DNA of 64,000 nt from Cryptomeria japonica (GCF_030272615.1 NC_081405.1:477115508-477179507); one strand, 5' to 3'. Positions 47,418-59,523 are shown, counted from the first letter of the stretch. The notes: generated from the sequence alone by a model not told the origin. Program-made: numbers and translations.

Positions 47418-49978
47418 TGTTGGCATTTGATGATGTTCCTTTGATGCTTTGATGAAGTTTGGTGATATTTGATGCATGTATATTCTTAGGATATTTCATT
47501 GATGGCAACTTAGACTTGATTATATTCAGTATGGAGCTTTTGGTGCAATTCTGCTAGCATTACTCTATGTAAAGTAATTGTGAGCATTTCTCATTTTCGG
47601 TGAAGCAGATTTTGGTTTCAGTGATCAGGGTTAGTTGGTCGAGTGTGAGAAGCAAATTATCATGTATTATTATCCTTTGGTGATGATGTTTTAGCATGTT
47701 AAGAGATCCGCTATCTGGTTGAGTAGTAAAATATGGTTATCTTCATTTTTGATGGTGTAGCGTGTGGACGTGATTCCTTGAGTTGATTCTGGTGGTTATT
47801 GGCAAGTTCGAGGTGATTGGAATGACTTATGGGAAATGTGTGATTGTGTGTCTTGGATCTAGAATATAGTTTTTTGAAGAAGTGAGCCAACTTGAAGCTA
47901 CACGTTTCATATTTTGTGAAGATGACTTATGGGAGATTAATTTTTCTAAGTGAAAATATATAAGATCAATTGGGATCAGTGATAAATTTAAGAAACCCCC
48001 TCACAAAAAAATGTATAAAATCTTAGTGAATATTTAATTTTTAAAAAAAAATTATTATTTTAATTAACGAATTTTTCCTTTTTTGAAAGAAAAATATTAA
48101 TTTTATTGGAGAACTTCTTTATATCAATTGTTTTGGTATGAAATATTGGAGAATATTGGAAATTAATTAATAAGAGTATGCATTAATTACTATTGCAAAT
48201 CATTTCATTTAAAAAAATGGTTTTCATAGAAAAGTAAAGGTCTGAAGGTGGAAATCATTAATGAATTTAATGGGTAGAATATACTTTATTTAGTTTCTAT
48301 CATTAACTTAAAATAATCTAATAGCCCTTTTTGTATTTTGTAAGATAAAATGTACCAACAATTTGTAATACTCATGGGACCAAAAATTGCTTTTAGACAA
48401 TTGATTTTTATTGAGGCTATTACAACTTGCATGTACAATTTACCTCATAGAATACAATGAAGGTCTTTAGATTATATTATAAATCAATGGTGGAAACTTA
48501 ATATTATTGATATAACCCTAAAGTAACTAATAATTATGATATATTATTGGCAAATTAATATAGATATCTACAATAAAAAATAAAATGTTGGTGAATACAA
48601 TTCAATCATGTATCAAATTTTCTACTTTATCACTTATTGGGATAATTATTTGTGATGATTTTGGAGTGATTGAGTTCAGTTTCACATGTGCACCTCGAGT
48701 TTTGTTGATCTGGTAATTAGTAGCAGGGTAGAACAGAGTCATTTATCATAACAATGCAGCGGATCACTTTGTGCCTAACCAGAACTGTAATTTGGCATAG
48801 TAAGATGCTTCTAATCATTTCATCTATCATTGTAATCATTTTATATTAGCTTATAAGTCAGTGAGCCTTCCTCCAAGGTTGTAGCCCTATTTTTGTAACT
48901 GAGTACTGAGCTCTAGGTAGTGTGCCTGAATGCAAGTGCATTCCCCTTTTTATAATATTATTTTTCTATTGGCCATAGTGGAATAATATTGTTGGTTCAA
49001 ATCCCATGGTGGTTTTTTTTTCTTTTGGGTTTCCACGTAAAAATATTGGTGTTATGGGTATGCGCTTGATTGCATTGTGTTTTTGCATTTCAGTTTCTTA
49101 TTTGTGCATCCGCTTGATTAAGAATTAGATTAACAAATTTATAAATACCGGTGTTAGGAATCCCACAGATATTGAGAGGGGGGGGGTGGTGAATCAGTAT
49201 CTAACTAGTAAGTAGAATTTCTTAACTTAAAACATGTAGAACATAATATAATAGTGTACCGGTATGCAAGAAATAATGCAATAAACAGAATCAAGAACAT
49301 CCACATGAAAAGCACACCATAATACAAGATTTTAACGAGGAAACCTGGTGTGGGAAAAACCTCAGTGGGATTTGTGACCCACAATATTCACTCACTGGCT
49401 AATAAGAGAATATTACTTACAATAGGGACCTGCACATGCAGGAAGGCCAACTGCTTAGAGCTCACTGCTCAATGGGAAGTCTCACTGACTTACAATAAGG
49501 ATTATACAAATCCAATATCTTGTACTGCTTTACAATAGCATCTTCAATGCCAGATTTAGTGCCGGTTCCTGCTCTGTTCTTTACATATACCCCTTAACCT
49601 ATATTTCGCACAATAGGTCTGCCTAATATTTTCCCTTAATACTTCTACCTATGCTTACCAATGTCTACAATGATCTCTTTTATATATAACAGTCATTTTA
49701 CAATTTTCCAAGTCGTCTTACAATAATAAACAAAATATAATATAACAAAATCCTATCAGCCTCTGTGCTGGTATACTTCCTTTCTTCTATGCCGGTGCCA
49801 GTGTCCTGAGTGCCGGTGTAGAGTGTGATCTGTTGATGTCGGTATAATGCCCTTGCCGGTGCCATAGGATTGCAAGGTTGCCATCAATGACAAAACCTTC
49901 AATCACATGCAATGTCTCATTGGAGTGTGCATATGCCAACAACTGGAACACTGATTCACCCCCCCCTCTCAACGTTCA
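47418..49978 (+). repeat. X1 3' LTR, interrupted by a solo LTR
   Basis: Begins TGTTGGCATTTGATGATGTT after the polypurine tract and continues after the solo LTR with GATTCACCCCCCCCTCTCAA, ending near 49978. Without the insertion it is about 1.77 kb. Shared box at 49001-49041. Includes an A/T-rich, otherwise featureless stretch at 47980-48640. The right edge is uncertain. Confidence 0.6.
49152..49941 (-). mobile_element. Solo Copia LTR
   Basis: 790 bp, TGTTAGGAATCCC to ATATGCCAACA on the plus strand, with the G-run and shared box (49334-49370) in minus orientation. Flanks are ACCGG (49147-49151) and ACTGG (49942-49946), a target duplication differing by one C-to-T change. No internal sequence, so it arose by LTR-LTR recombination. 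Confidence 0.85.
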
Positions 49979-50192
49979 TTGATTCCAGTAATAATATCAT
50001 CTTATTTTGGGTAGGTTCCCACTATGATTTTTCCCTTAACTGAGTTTTCCATGTGAAAAATCTATGTGTTATGTGTGTTGTTGATGTGGTTTTTATCTTT
50101 TCTATTGCTATTCCTAATCAGATCTAAAGTTGTGAATAATTTGGTTGAGTTTGGTGAAAACTGATTCACCCCCCCTTCTCAGTTTTCTTGCA
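49979..50192 (+). repeat. LTR 3' end of another Copia-type element
   Basis: Has the shared box (50017-50060) and GATTCACCCCCCCTTCTCAG, ending near TTTTCTTGCA. Only the last 200 bp or so of an LTR are visible; X1 probably inserted into it. Confidence 0.55.
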
Positions 50193-50385
50193 TTATTGTT
50201 GCCCTCCTATCAAACAATTTGGTCATATGCCAAGTCAATGTAGAAATAGAGCTAATCAGAATAATTCATCATTCTTCGAACAATGTTTCAATTGCAATAA
50301 ATATGGTCATAAGTCAGTTGAATGCAAAAGTATGATAAATAAGAGTAATGCAAGATTTATGATTGTGGAAGATTTGCACCCTTGA
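50193..50385 (+). pseudogene. Gag zinc-knuckle fragment
   Basis: A short open frame ending at the TGA at 50383-50385. It encodes one intact CCHC knuckle (CFNCNKYGHKSVEC, about 50283-50325) and an upstream damaged one (KQFGHMPSQC). Two spaced knuckles of this type are typical of Copia/Sirevirus-like Gag. No start or other domain remains. Confidence 0.65.
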
Positions 50386-51270
50386 TGACCCAAGAAACCT
50401 TGGTCATCAACCTTATGAAACATTGAATCAAGCTCCCAAGTGTGGGACCTTTCTAAATGTGAGGTTGAATCTTTGGGAAAGTTCGGCTTCCTCTTTAATC
50501 TGAAATGTAGAGTGTTGGACCAATCCAACACTAGTAAAACAAATCTATGATTTGACAAGGAAAAGGGAGAGAGAGAAGGGTTGCATGAAAGAAGGGAAAT
50601 AGGGTTTGCACCTAGGATGAAATGATGATCTCCCCTACCTATAGCTTCACAAAACATCAATAAAACTTCCCAAAGACACACTAATTCCTATCTAAGGCTA
50701 GCTTTCTAAGATTGAGTCAAGGTTGGAATTCTTAATAATGGAAAAGTATCAAACAATGTTCTTGGATGCTAGTCTAACAAGAGTCAAAACTATCACACAT
50801 GGTGAGAAAATAAGAAAAAGATGTATTCATACAAACAAGTAAGAAAATACACACATTTGCATAAATTGAAACTAGGTGAGACAAGAAAATTCTATTAATG
50901 CAGAGGCAAGGAAAGTTTTTTACAAGTGTAGAGAGACATAAGCCTTCGACAGAAGAAATGAAGAGAAGATGATGAGAAAAAGCTACAAAATTGCTTTTAT
51001 AGTTTAAGCATAACTCATATTTTTACAATTAAGAAAACCCTAACCCTACTCAGGTTAGTTACAAAAATCAGAGAGGAGGAGAAGAGATCAGATTAACAAA
51101 TTTGATGACATGTTATGTCAGCTCTGCAAGCTGGTCCTATGCCTTTGGAAGAGAAAATATCCCTACAAATCAGGGAAAACCCTACATCTACATGCATCTC
51201 TGTGTACTAGATGACATCTACAGGCACAAAAAGTCTTCAAACTATGTTGAAGAGGCATGGGTTATTGGAA
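50386..51270. other. Unassigned stretch with two strong hairpins
   Basis: No gene or known element recognised. A near-perfect inverted repeat (TTGATGACCCAAG / CCTTGGTCATCAA) spans 50382-50410 and a perfect 9-bp stem (AGTGTTGGA / TCCAACACT) spans 50511-50532. Confidence 0.5.
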
Positions 51271-52072
51271 TGCACTAATACCGGTAGTAAACTAAGAGGG
51301 GGGTTGAATCAGTTTACTCAAAAGTACAACAATTAATTCAATTATAAACCTTATACTAGAGCACAACACAATGAAAGATATATGATGAAATTAGAACACA
51401 TATAACACCAATATTTTGATGTGGAAAACCCAAAAAGGGAAAACCATGGTGGGAAACCCCACCCACAATCAGATGAATACTCTATAGTAGTAATATAAAT
51501 AATTACAGTGGCATCTGCACATGCAGAAAGACCAACAACCTAGAGTGCACTACTCATCACAAAGGGAAGTCTCACTAACTTACATAAACATCAGACTACA
51601 ATCCGGAAACAAATGAACTGTGAAAGTAGCATCTACTAATGCCTGATACAGTTCCGGTTAAGCGCTAATGTTTGCTCTACAATACAAAACCTTTCCAACC
51701 TTCACTAGAATGAGATGACTCTATTTGCACATAATCCTTTCTCTAATAATGCAAACATAACCACCCATAACCATCGATTCCCAAATTACATGAATGAGTC
51801 ACCTATAAATACAGATCATCAACCTTATTGACAAGGTCGGCTAAACCCTAGACCCATAAACCCATCATTACAAAGAATACATTACATGATACCACCAGAC
51901 CAATATTATGATTTATATTACATAACATGAACCTAAATAAAATAACTAAACAATTATATCCATCAAAAATTCCACTAAGACCAAAATCCAACATGCTTCA
52001 TCAACTAGTAGAAACCCTTATTGAAGTAACATAAAGTTTAATCAGATCCAAATAAGACCATCATAATAATAC
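51271..52072 (-). repeat. Partial Copia-type LTR interrupted by Copia C
   Basis: Starts TGCACTAATACCGG, carries the G-run (51296-51302) and shared box (51418-51455) in minus orientation, and is cut at 52072 by Copia C. The remainder would lie right of the window. Confidence 0.6.
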
Positions 52073-53201
52073 TGTTAGGAACCAGGAAGGAAAACTGAGA
52101 GGGAGGGGGTGAATCAATTGTCAATAAATTGCAACCCAAAATAAATTATTCCAACTTAAAACTCAGTGTTGGTAAAACAGATTAACAATTATAGTACTAC
52201 CAGTACAACTAAATGCATGAAACAGAAAGAGAACAACATCCAAAACACATGACACAATGATTTTGATGTGGAAACCCTGTAAGGGGAAAAAAAATAGTGG
52301 AAAACCTTACCCACAATCAGGTGATACTATTGGAGATATTAAGTGAATACAATAATGGGGTCTGTACATGCAGAAAGGCTAACCGCCTAGAGCTCACTGC
52401 TCAACCACAAAATAAGAGTCACACTGACTACATAGTTGGATGGTTAAATCCAATAACAATGTAATGCTTTAATATAACATCTTCAATGTTGGATTCAGTA
52501 CCATTTTAAGCTCTTCACATGAGGACCAAATACCTTCATGACCTTGAACAACCTTCTTTCAACCTTCAGATGATATCTGCATGATTCACACAAGGATCTG
52601 CTTATTTTCACTCTTCACAATGATCTTCAAAATACACACATACTCACACACACTTCTTCCAAATAAGATCTTACAATTATTTATACAAAACCTAAGATCT
52701 CATCATTAGGTCAACTCTCAAAAGATATTACATTTAAATCAATTACAAACTAAGGCTTAGTGCAATACAATATGTTGGCCTCAATACATTTACACATTAT
52801 CCAATCAATAAATCATTTCCAAACCATGTCGTGCTGATCTCAAATATGATATCATATGTCAGTTTATAACTTGGACCTATCTGTCGGTTAAGGCAAATAT
52901 GTGAACCCAATTAGACCAATATGCAAAATGCTAAATGAAAACATCCAACCCATGTCTTTGACATATCCAAATGATCTTCAGATGATAACAAGTCATCATC
53001 AACTTTCTGAGCTGCCAGTGAAACATATATCGGTAACCATGCATAAGCCAATATCCATGTCGGGACCACAATGTGTCGGTTCATCAATAAACCAATATAA
53101 CCAAAGTGTCAAATAAACAATGTAGACCTCCAGATAGATAAGTGTTGACATTAATGACAAAACCAATACAACACATGACGAAGTCATCCATAATACCAAC
53201 A
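52073..53201 (-). repeat. Copia C 3' LTR
   Basis: 1,129 bp, TGTTAGGAACC to ATACCAACA. Shared box at 52263-52303. The polypurine tract follows at 53202-53214. Confidence 0.8.
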
Positions 53202-53522
53202 ATCTCCCCCTTTGACATTGATGGCAACACTAAACGGAAAAACATTGAAGTGCCAGAACAAATGCCAACAATCTCCCTTAAATAGATCAATCATAAAGTT
53301 TTGTACCAAAAATAGAAACAGTATAATCAGAACCAAAATATATCTTCAAAGTACAATGTTTTCATAGACATCTCTCCCCCTTTGACATCAAATGCCAAAG
53401 CAGTTAAAAGTCAAAACATAACATACAACTAGCTACTCCCCCTGAGCAATAGCTTTCCTTCATCAAGCTGGAAAAAATATTTTTTTGTTAGTCCCTATCA
53501 ATTTGATGCCAATCTGCATCAT
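53202..53522 (-). promoter_or_regulatory. Copia C 3' non-coding region, polypurine tracts
   Basis: Minus-strand AAAGGGGGAGAT (53202-53214), a weaker AAGGGAGATTG (53268-53281) and AAAGGGGGAGAGA (53371-53384). Confidence 0.7.
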
Positions 53523-54511
53523 TTAAGTCTCTGTCAGTGGGGTGATTACCCCAAGCTTCTCTCTGAGATATTCAAATGTTTCCTTAGACAAAGGCTTTGT
53601 AAAAATATCTGCAATTTGCTCTTTAGTGTTCACATAAATGAATCTCACTTCATTTGCTTCAACGTTTTCTTTCAGAAAATTATACTTAATAGAAACATGC
53701 TTTGTTTTAGAGTGAAATACAGGATTCTTTGATATATCTATTGCTACTGAGTTATCACAGTAAATAATTATCATTTCTTTGCATTTTAGCTTGATATCCT
53801 TCAATATTTGCTTGATCCATAATACTTGAGTGCAATTAGTTGTTGCTGCAACATATTCTACTTCAGTTGTAGATAATGATGTGCAAGTCTGCTTCTTGCT
53901 GATCCATGAAATTAATCTTCTGCCAAGAAAGAATGCACCTCTAGTGGTACTCTTTCTATCATCCACATCTCCTACCCAATTTGCATCTGTATATGCACAT
54001 AGCTCAAAATTGTCATCCTTAGGATACCATAAACCAATATTTGTTGTGCCCTGTAGGTATTGGAAAATCCTTTTTACTACAGTTTCATCATTTTCTTTAG
54101 GATTGCTTTGAAATCTTGAAACAATACATACTACATTCATTATATTAGGTCTGGTTTGTGTCAAGTACAGTAACCCTCCAATCATAGATTTGTACCTTGT
54201 CAAATTTATAGGATTTGAATCATCCTTTGATGTCAATTTATCTGTTGTAGTCATAGGAGTGCTTACCAGTTTGGAGTTTTCCATTCCAAGTTCCTTCAAG
54301 TATTTTGTTTAACAAATGAATATACCTTTTTCTGTTTGAGAAATTTGCAAACCTAGAAATTTTTTAATCTCTCCAATCATAGACATTTCAAATTCTTCCT
54401 ACATCTTATTACCAAAGTCTTTGCATACTTCTTCTTCTCCTCCAAAAATGATATCATCCACAAATACTTCAATAACCAAAATATTATCATTAGTAATTTT
54501 GTAATACAAAT
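53523..54511 (-). pseudogene. Copia C pol: RT C-terminal part and RNase H
   Basis: From the solo-LTR edge: RT catalytic block VFVDDIIFGG (about 54440-54475), then at 54299-53523 an open frame with LGMENSKLVSTPMTTTDKL, MIGGLLYLTQTRPNIM and RNase H (YTDANWVGDVDDRKSTT, SLSTTEVEYVAATTNC, IYCDNSVAIDISKNPV, DIFTKPLSKETFEYL). The RNase H part is 258 codons without a stop, the best-preserved coding piece of this element. RT itself is split by the insertion. Confidence 0.88.
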
Positions 54512-55684
54512 TGTATACACCTAAAAATTGGCTATGAGCAATTAAATAAATATTTTATATTTATTTAATATTTATTCTTCTATTAAATAGTTAGTTTGAA
54601 AAGATTAATTAATTTAATTCATTTTCATATCTTTCTATTAATTAATATTTTATTAATTAATTCATTATCCTATTCTTCCAAGTTAATTAAATATCTAATA
54701 TTTAATTATCTTATTCCTCTAATTAATTAAATATCTAATATTTAATTATCTCCTCCAAGCAATTAAATATCTAATATTTAATAGTTATTGTCCTATCCTA
54801 TAGTCTCAAATATTAAATAATTCCTAAATTATTCAATCCCTTTTCCAACTCACCCTCCATCTCCACTTCATCTTCCCTTTTCCAACTCATCCATCATGTG
54901 GCTAAGGAAATTAATATTTCTTAATATTAATTCATGATTTATCTTCAACCTCCAAAATTAATTAAATTGTGTAAGTACACACATTTCATAACCATTTACT
55001 ATATTCTCTCCAACACCCCCTACATCTTGGGAAGGACTTGAGTCCACTTGTCCTACCATACCTAAATTTTCTCCAACCATCCCTAGATTCCCTAGTCAGC
55101 AACCCAGTCAAGGTGAGATGAGTGACACTTGTCTTCTCCTTCCCCCTTTCTCTCAACCTTCACCTTTGCTCACAACCATTCAAATCTGCAAATCTGATCA
55201 TGACCGTTGATTTGAGCCACATCATCTTATCCTCTCAAAGTCTATAAAACCAAGAGCTTTAGTTGAGAGGAAGTTAGTCTTCAAAAATTAGTTTTCAATT
55301 CAATCTTATGCATCCGTGAGTTTTTGAAACAATTAGCAATTAGCAAATATCATTTTAGCAATATTATCATATAGTATCATTTAGCATAATCATGTAGCTT
55401 TGCATATCATACTATCAGTTAACTACAAGTTATCAATCCATTCTTCATATGCCATCTTGAAAGCCAATAGTGCATTGTCTGAGAGCACACCATCTACAAC
55501 CAAGAACAATGGAGTTAGGACACAATGAGACATAAGTCATAAAGGTAAAATAACATTTTATTTTAATATGTATTTCATGTAGTTTCATTGGTGGATTTTG
55601 GATTTCCTGTATGCATTTCCATTGTATTTTGTGAAACTAACTTATTACAGGTAACATTCTAAGGATGAAATTCAAGCTCACACA
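54512..55684 (+). mobile_element. Solo Tat-like Gypsy LTR inside Copia C RT
   Basis: 1,173 bp, TGTATACACC to GCTCACACA, flanked by CAAAT at 54507-54511 and 55685-55689. The A/T-rich start (TTAATTAAAT runs), a C-rich middle and the TATA box at 55242-55249 resemble the T1 LTR. No internal genes, so a solo LTR. The plus orientation is judged from the TATA box and base pattern. Confidence 0.8.
55242..55249 (+). promoter_or_regulatory. TATA box of the solo LTR
   Basis: CTATAAAA followed by CCAAGAGC, placed 730 bp into the LTR, like the TATA box of the T1 LTR. Confidence 0.55.
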
Positions 55685-56420
55685 CAAATTAGTGTTAGTG
55701 TTACCTTTTGTGTATCCAAGCTTTAGAAGATATTTATCCATTCTAGCATACCAAGCTCTGGGAGCTTGTTTTAATCCATATAAAGATTTTCTTAACTTGC
55801 AAACCATATCCTTATCATATGTTAATGAAAATCCATCAGGCTGCTCAATGTAAACTTCTTCTTCAAGATCTCCATTCAAAAATGCACATTTTACATCCAT
55901 CTGATAAACCTTATAGTTCTTGTGAGCTGCAAATGCAAGAAATAGTCTTACTACTTCAATTCTGACTATCGGTGCAAAGGTTTCATTATAATCAATTCCT
56001 TCTTTCTGAGAATAACCTTTACAAACTAATCTTGCTTTGTTTTTTATTACTTCACCATCTTTATTGAGTTTATTTCTAATTACCCATTTAGATCCAATTA
56101 CATTTTGTCTTTAGGTTGGGGAACTAATGTCCAAGTATTATTCTTTTCAATCTATTCTAATTCTTCTTCCATTGCTTTTATCCAATGTTTATCTTGACAT
56201 GCTTCAAAAATTGATGTTGGTTCAAATTGAGAAATTAAACATGCCTCTTCATTTGCTAATATTCCTCTTGTCAAAACACCTTAATTTTTATTTCCAATTA
56301 TCTAATTTTCTGAATGATTCAATCTTACATACCTGGGTTTATTCTTATTTCCATTCACAAACTATTGTTCTTCAGTCACAGTTGAGTTCTTGATGATGTC
56401 GGTGTGACTGGTTCTTCATT
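55685..56420 (-). pseudogene. Copia C pol: RT N-terminal part
   Basis: Reads [18 protein letters not shown], then [28 protein letters not shown] and [13 protein letters not shown], ending at [13 protein letters not shown] where the solo LTR begins. The joining segment to integrase (56100-56420) has several stops. Confidence 0.85.
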
Positions 56421-57464
56421 CTATTCTGCTGCAATCTGTGCCAGTTCATTTATAATCATTTCTATTGTCGGTTTAGAACCTATAGATCTTGATTCTCCTC
56501 TAGAATGTTCATCTATCTTCACATTAGTACTTTCAATAATTTTTTGCAATCTTTTATTATAACATCTATATGCCTTGCTTCTAGTTGAATAACCAAGAAA
56601 TATTTCTTCATCACTGCTAGGATCAAATTTGACAATAGACTCATCTCTCTTAATATAGCATTTTCTTCCAAATATTCTAAAATATTTAAGAGTAGGAGTA
56701 TGAACGAACCATAGCTCATAAGGGGTCTTACCGGTTTCACCTTTGATGTGAACTCGGTTGAAAATATAAATCGTTGTATTTAATTCTTCTCTCCAGTACA
56801 TGTGAGGTAGATTTGCTTCCATCATCAGGTTTCTTGCTGCATCTAGTATAGTTTTTTTCTGCCTTTCCACAAATCCATTCTGTTGGGGTTTCTGGGGTGT
56901 TGATAGTTGTCTTTTGATTCCATTCTCTTCACAAAATGCATTGAATTCCCTAGATGTAAATTCTCCTCCTTGATTAGATCTCAAACATTTGATTTTCTTG
57001 CCGGTTTCATTCTCTACCATTGCCTTGTATATCTTGAATCTTCCAAAAGCTTCTGATTTCTCCCTGAGAAAAGTAACCCAACACATTCTAGAATAAACAT
57101 CAATTATTAGCATAAAGTATCTATCACCCCGAGGACTTCTTGTTCTTGCTAGACCACATAAATCAGTGTGAATTAAATCAAGAATATTATTGGATTTCTC
57201 ATAAATGCTCTTAAATGTTGTTCTAACTTGCTTTCCTATTTGACATTCCTTACATACCAGATTATGAGGTTTGACAATCTTAGGTAAATCCCTTACTGCC
57301 TTGGTTGAACTGATCTTTACAATACAATCAAAATTTACAAGACAAAGTCTTATATGCCATAACCAACTTTCATCAATCTGAGCAATCAAACATGTCTTAT
57401 CGCTAGTATTCAAGTGAAATATATTACCTTTAATCTAATTACCAGTTGCAATCTCCAATCCGGT
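56421..57464 (-). pseudogene. Copia C integrase
   Basis: A 330-codon open frame. Zinc-binding region (LWHIRLCLVNF, CKECQIGKQ), then catalytic core with HTDLCG (Asp), LRSNQGGEF where Asn replaces the second catalytic Asp (codon about 56973-56975), and 35 residues later VERQKK (Glu). So D-N-E instead of D-D-E. The change GAT to AAT is a G-to-A transition. Stops between 57414 and 57464 separate it from the protease frame. Confidence 0.9.
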
Positions 57465-58844
57465 TCAATTTATGATTTTGCATTTTGCATTCTTGAATTG
57501 TAATTGAAATATTTTTCCCACTAACTGACCAACACTCAAAAGATTATACTTTAAACCTTCAACATAATAAATATTGTCAGTATTGTGCTTACCATACAAA
57601 GCTATAGTGCCTCTTCCTTTGATAAAACAGGCTTTGTCATCTCCAAATCTTACTAGACCTCCAAGATATTCCTGTAATGATAATAATTTTCTTTTATCAC
57701 CAGTCATATGATGCGAGCATCCACTATCAATGATCCATTCACCTTTTTCTTTAATTTTTGTTGCTAATGCCTGCTCTACCGGTTTGACAATAGGTGTCGG
57801 TTGATCTTCTTTTAATGCAACAAATGCCCATCCACTATATGTTGGATCTTCATCAGAATCATCTATAATACCTTCATCTAAATAGTAACATGACTTATCT
57901 CTGTTTTTCCTAAATTTGTATCTCTGATGTTTAGGGTTAGGCTTATATGTTCTCTTTGCGTCATCTCTTAGTCTTGAATGTCTATCAGGACATCTAGATG
58001 CCATATGACCAACTTTATTGCAATTGAAACATTTTAAAGGTGCTTTACCTTCATACTTACTTCCTCCTGGACCTTTAGGCATCTTCCTTGCGAATAGTGC
58101 TTCAAGTTCTTCATTTTCTCTTCTGATATCTTCAAGTTCTTTTGCATAAAGTGCTTTCCAATCAGATTTGTTAGATGATGATGATGATGATGTTGATGCT
58201 TTGAAGGCTATATTAGTCTTGACTGTAGAAACAAGACCAAATTGTTCAAGCTCAAATGCTGAAATTTTTCCAACCAGAGTATCTCTAGATACTGATGTAT
58301 TAGCCATTGTTCTCAACTCATTAATAGCTGTCAATTTCATTTGTAAGCCACTAGAAAAGCTCTTAAAACTTTAGAGATAATTTCATCTTCACTTCAATAT
58401 CCTCCACAACATTGTATTCCTAAAACAATTTCATTAACTCTTTCCATAAATGTAGAAATTCTTTCATCTTCTTCCATTTTTAAATTTTCATACCTGACCT
58501 AGTAACATCCTAGTTTTTGCAATTTTGACAGTGGAATCTCCTTCATTCAATGTTTCCAGTTTATCCCAAATAGATTTTGTAGTATATCTGTATGATAATC
58601 CCATGATTTGTTGATCTGATAATGCACTTAGATGTACTTCTCTTTCTTTGCAATCATTCTCCAAGTCTTTAGCTAAGGTTGGTGGATTAGGGTTATTCTG
58701 ATTACGAGCAACATAGCCATTCTTTGTAACATCCCATATATCTCTTCCAATGCAATTCAGATGTGTCTCCATTCTAATCTTCCATATACCATAGTTAGTT
58801 CCATCAGGTTTGGGACTATCCTTCCTTAAGAGTTTTTCTCCCAT
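57465..58844 (-). pseudogene. Copia C gag and protease
   Basis: Gag starts MGEKLLRKDSPKPDGTNY at 58844. A damaged part at 58341-58487 follows, then a 291-codon frame (58340-57465) with a Ser-rich stretch, an intact CCHC knuckle (CFNCNKVGHMASRC, 57990-58031) and the protease WIIDSGCSHHMTG (Asp near 57727). Stops in the damaged part prevent full translation. Confidence 0.88.
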
Positions 58845-58885
58845 AGGATCTCCTCAAGTTGTTAGGCTTCTGCAAAAATAGGACT

Positions 58886-58899
58886 AGGCTCTGATACCA
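58886..58899 (-). other. Copia C primer-binding site
   Basis: Minus-strand TGGTATCAGAGCCT, an exact methionine tRNA type site, two bases after the LTR start at 58902. Confidence 0.88.
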
Positions 58900-58901
58900 A
58901 T

Positions 58902-59013
58902 TGTTAGGAACCAGGAAGGACAATTGAGAGGGGGGGGTGAATCAGTTGTCAATAAATTGTGAATCAGTTGCAACCCAAAACAAATTATTTTAACTTAAAA
59001 CTCAATGTCGGTG
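58902..59013 (-). repeat. Copia C 5' LTR, first piece
   Basis: Matches 52073-52180, with a short internal duplication (GTGAATCAGTTG), and stops where the G2 LTR begins. Confidence 0.8.
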
Positions 59014-59431
59014 TGTAGGAGAAAAAGTGACACTAAGCAAACATGCCCTAATCTCACTTTCAACCACACACTTGTGGAATATGAAAGAGCCTAGAGGTAT
59101 CACACAATTGGCTACTTCTTTTTGTGGAAGAGAGAGCCACGGGCTACCTATTAGGATTTCTATTCCTTTGTTGAAATTGGAAGATCAAATGATGCAAGTT
59201 CAATCCCTAACCCCAAAGTGCAAGTATGAACTAATAACAAGATTGTAGAATCGAACTTAAACAATGGAAAGCTGTAAACACAAGGACAAGACAAGAATGC
59301 AAATGCGTACCCGGAGTTAAAATCTGACTGAAAATGTTCGGGACGGGGGCGCGGGTGCCACTGTCCTGATTCTGCCCCTGAAACTACTGTTTTGCAAAGC
59401 TGTCAAAAATGCTAAAAACTGTTGTAAGAAG

Positions 59432-59523
59432 GACCAGGGTGCCCAGCGCCCCTGTCCCAGGGACTAGGGCGCCCAGCGCCCCTGTTCTGGCAAGACCAGG
59501 GCACCCCACGCCCCTGTCCTGGT
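59432..59523. repeat. GC-rich triple repeat in G2 LTR
   Basis: Three copies, 30-34 bp each, of ACCAGGGYGCCCAGCGCCCC plus TGTCCTGG-like ends. Since GACCAGG and CCTGGTC are complementary, the array can fold into stems. Confidence 0.75.

Larger units (their letters stand above)
21710..49978 (+). mobile_element. X1: large non-autonomous LTR element with ORFX, nested
   Basis: Three pieces form one interrupted element: ORFX part 1 (21710-24010), ORFX part 2 (38903-39600) and the 3' region with polypurine tract and 3' LTR (47141-49978). They are separated by Copia A (target duplication AGATC) and Copia B (TTCCT). Architecture matches X2: ORFX, two polypurine tracts, then an LTR starting TGTTGGCATT. 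Its 5' LTR and any gag are not in the window. No RT or integrase is seen in the X1 pieces. The exact right edge is uncertain by about 10 bases. Confidence 0.65.
52073..59013 (-). mobile_element. Copia C: Ty1/Copia retrotransposon, right end outside window
   Basis: 3' LTR at 52073-53201 and the start of the 5' LTR at 58902-59013 (both begin TGTTAGGAACCAGGAAGGA). The 5' LTR is cut by G2 at 59014. Minus-strand gag, protease, integrase, RT and RNase H lie between. A solo LTR splits RT at 54512-55684. The lineage differs from Copia A/B at the Gag N-terminus (KLLRKDSPKPDGTNYGIWK). Confidence 0.85.
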
